Assembly (NCBI GenBank): GCA_038229875.1
Contig: JBBROA010000168.1
Coordinates: 1-6,965 of the forward strand
DNA from: JALYUA01 sp038229875
GTDB taxonomy: Bacteria; Acidobacteriota; Thermoanaerobaculia; UBA5066; Gp7-AA6
DNA length: 6,965 nt
Direction: 5' to 3'
The notes beneath the pieces are model-generated. The model did no database searches. It was not told the DNA's origin and worked only from the letters and a program-made list of their open reading frames with translations. Positions 6,292-6,965 of the stretch are shown piece after piece (position 1 is the first letter of the stretch; each line of letters begins with the position of its first letter). The position numbers and the translations under genes were made by a program.

Positions 6292-6965
6292 GGGGTCGCC
6301 TCCTTCTTGCGCTCGCGTCTGTAGAACGGGGTGGGCGCCACGCGCGCTTTCGCCGCGCGGCCCCGGATGTCTGTTTCGAACTCCGTTCCGACCGCCGTGT
6401 CCGCGACGGGCAGAAGGGCGAGACCAATCGGCTTGCCGAGTGTCGGGGAATGAGTGCCGGAGGTGACGAGGCCCGCGCCGTGCGGCGCCGCGGCGGCATA
6501 CCCGTGCCGGGCGATTCCCCGGTCCACCATCTCGAATCCCACGAGCTTCCGCGTCACTCCGGACTCCTTTTGCCGCGCGAGCGCGTCGCGGCCGACGAAG
6601 TCGCCCTTCTGCATCTTCACGATCCAGCCGAGGTCCGCCTCCCAAGGAGTGACCGTGTCGTCGATGTCATTTCCGTAGAGGGCCATCTTCGCTTCGAGAC
6701 GCAGCGTGTCGCGGGCGCCGAGGCCGCACGGCAGGACGCCCTCGGGGCGGCCGAGCTCGAGCAGGGCGCGCATCACGGGCTCGGCGGCCTCGGGAGCCAG
6801 GTAGATCTCGAACCCGTCCTCCCCGGTGTACCCGGTGCGCGAGACGAGGGCGGGAAAGCCCTCGACCCGCATGGTGCGAAAGCCGTAGTAGGGAAGGTCC
6901 GTCGGGTCCTCTCCGGCGGCGCGCGCGAGAATCGATCCGGCGACCGGCCCCTGGACCGCCAGGAG
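6288..6965 (-). CDS. gcvT: Glycine cleavage system T protein (aminomethyltransferase), 5' end beyond the window
   Basis: Only the C-terminal 225 residues are present; the frame runs open through the right window edge. Since GcvT is usually about 360 residues, roughly the first 140 are missing, including the region with the catalytic aspartate. The protein transfers the methylene group from aminomethyl-lipoyl-GcvH to tetrahydrofolate, releasing ammonia. In the visible part (residues counted from the edge), LLAVQGPVAG (1-10), SRTGYTGEDGFEIY (42-55), GLGARDTLRLEA (81-92), PWEADLGW (107-114), FVGRDAL (123-129), the C-terminal domain segment VTSGTHSPTLGKPIGLA (167-183) and PTPFYRR (211-217) are standard GcvT motifs. 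The TGA stop overlaps the gcvH GTG by four bases. The ATG at 6872-6870 is internal, not the start. Any glycine riboswitch or promoter of the operon would lie outside the window. Confidence 0.97.
   Translation of the reverse strand, partial: LLAVQGPVAGSILARAAGEDPTDLPYYGFRTMRVEGFPALVSRTGYTGEDGFEIYLAPEAAEPVMRALLELGRPEGVLPCGLGARDTLRLEAKMALYGNDIDDTVTPWEADLGWIVKMQKGDFVGRDALARQKESGVTRKLVGFEMVDRGIARHGYAAAAPHGAGLVTSGTHSPTLGKPIGLALLPVADTAVGTEFETDIRGRAAKARVAPTPFYRRERKKEATP
6299..6305 (-). promoter_or_regulatory. Strong ribosome binding site of gcvH
   Basis: Read on the minus strand this is AAGGAGG, lying inside the gcvT 3' coding end and seven bases before the GTG at 6291-6289. It fixes the gcvH start. 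Confidence 0.85.

Noticed and set aside
6840..6965. Glycine riboswitch upstream of gcvT
   Set aside because: The sequence is coding for GcvT up to the window edge; any leader would be beyond it.

Overview
This 6,965-base window is GC-rich and densely coding, and every supported gene lies on the minus strand, so the region is transcribed from the right edge toward the left. The split glycine decarboxylase (separate GcvPA and GcvPB subunits), high GC, frequent GTG starts and a DAK2-DegV fusion suggest an environmental bacterium of an Acidobacteriota-like or deltaproteobacterial-like lineage. That placement is a low-confidence inference, because no rRNA or other phylogenetic marker is present.

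Region by region, from right to left. 6965-3009 holds a glycine cleavage operon: the 3' part of gcvT (its start is beyond the window), gcvH, gcvPA and gcvPB. Each of the three junctions is a 4-base GTGA overlap, in which the GTG start of one gene shares bases with the TGA stop of the gene before. After a 74-base spacer containing short repeats comes a small zinc-ribbon protein (2934-2659). It overlaps by one base (TGATG) a 595-residue protein that joins a FakA-like DAK2 kinase module to a DegV/FakB fatty-acid-binding module (2659-872). A DUF488 gene follows (about 855-277). It has no ATG, GTG or TTG start able to include its conserved N-terminal motif; only a CTG preceded by a Shine-Dalgarno-like GGGAAG fits. 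Bases 1-280 hold no supported gene. They form a unit bounded by 19-base perfect inverted repeats with further nested inverted repeats inside, resembling a small non-autonomous mobile element or a structured repeat. The DUF488 stop codon sits inside its right terminal repeat.

How the genes work together: GcvT, GcvH and GcvPA/GcvPB are three of the four parts of the glycine cleavage system, which converts glycine to CO2, ammonia and methylene-tetrahydrofolate; the fourth, dihydrolipoamide dehydrogenase, is not in the window. The zinc-ribbon/DAK2-DegV pair looks like a separate, translationally coupled unit, probably linked to fatty-acid phosphorylation. The points most worth a second look are the 280-base inverted-repeat unit, the single-chain FakA-FakB arrangement with its coupled zinc-ribbon partner, and the missing canonical start of the DUF488 gene.
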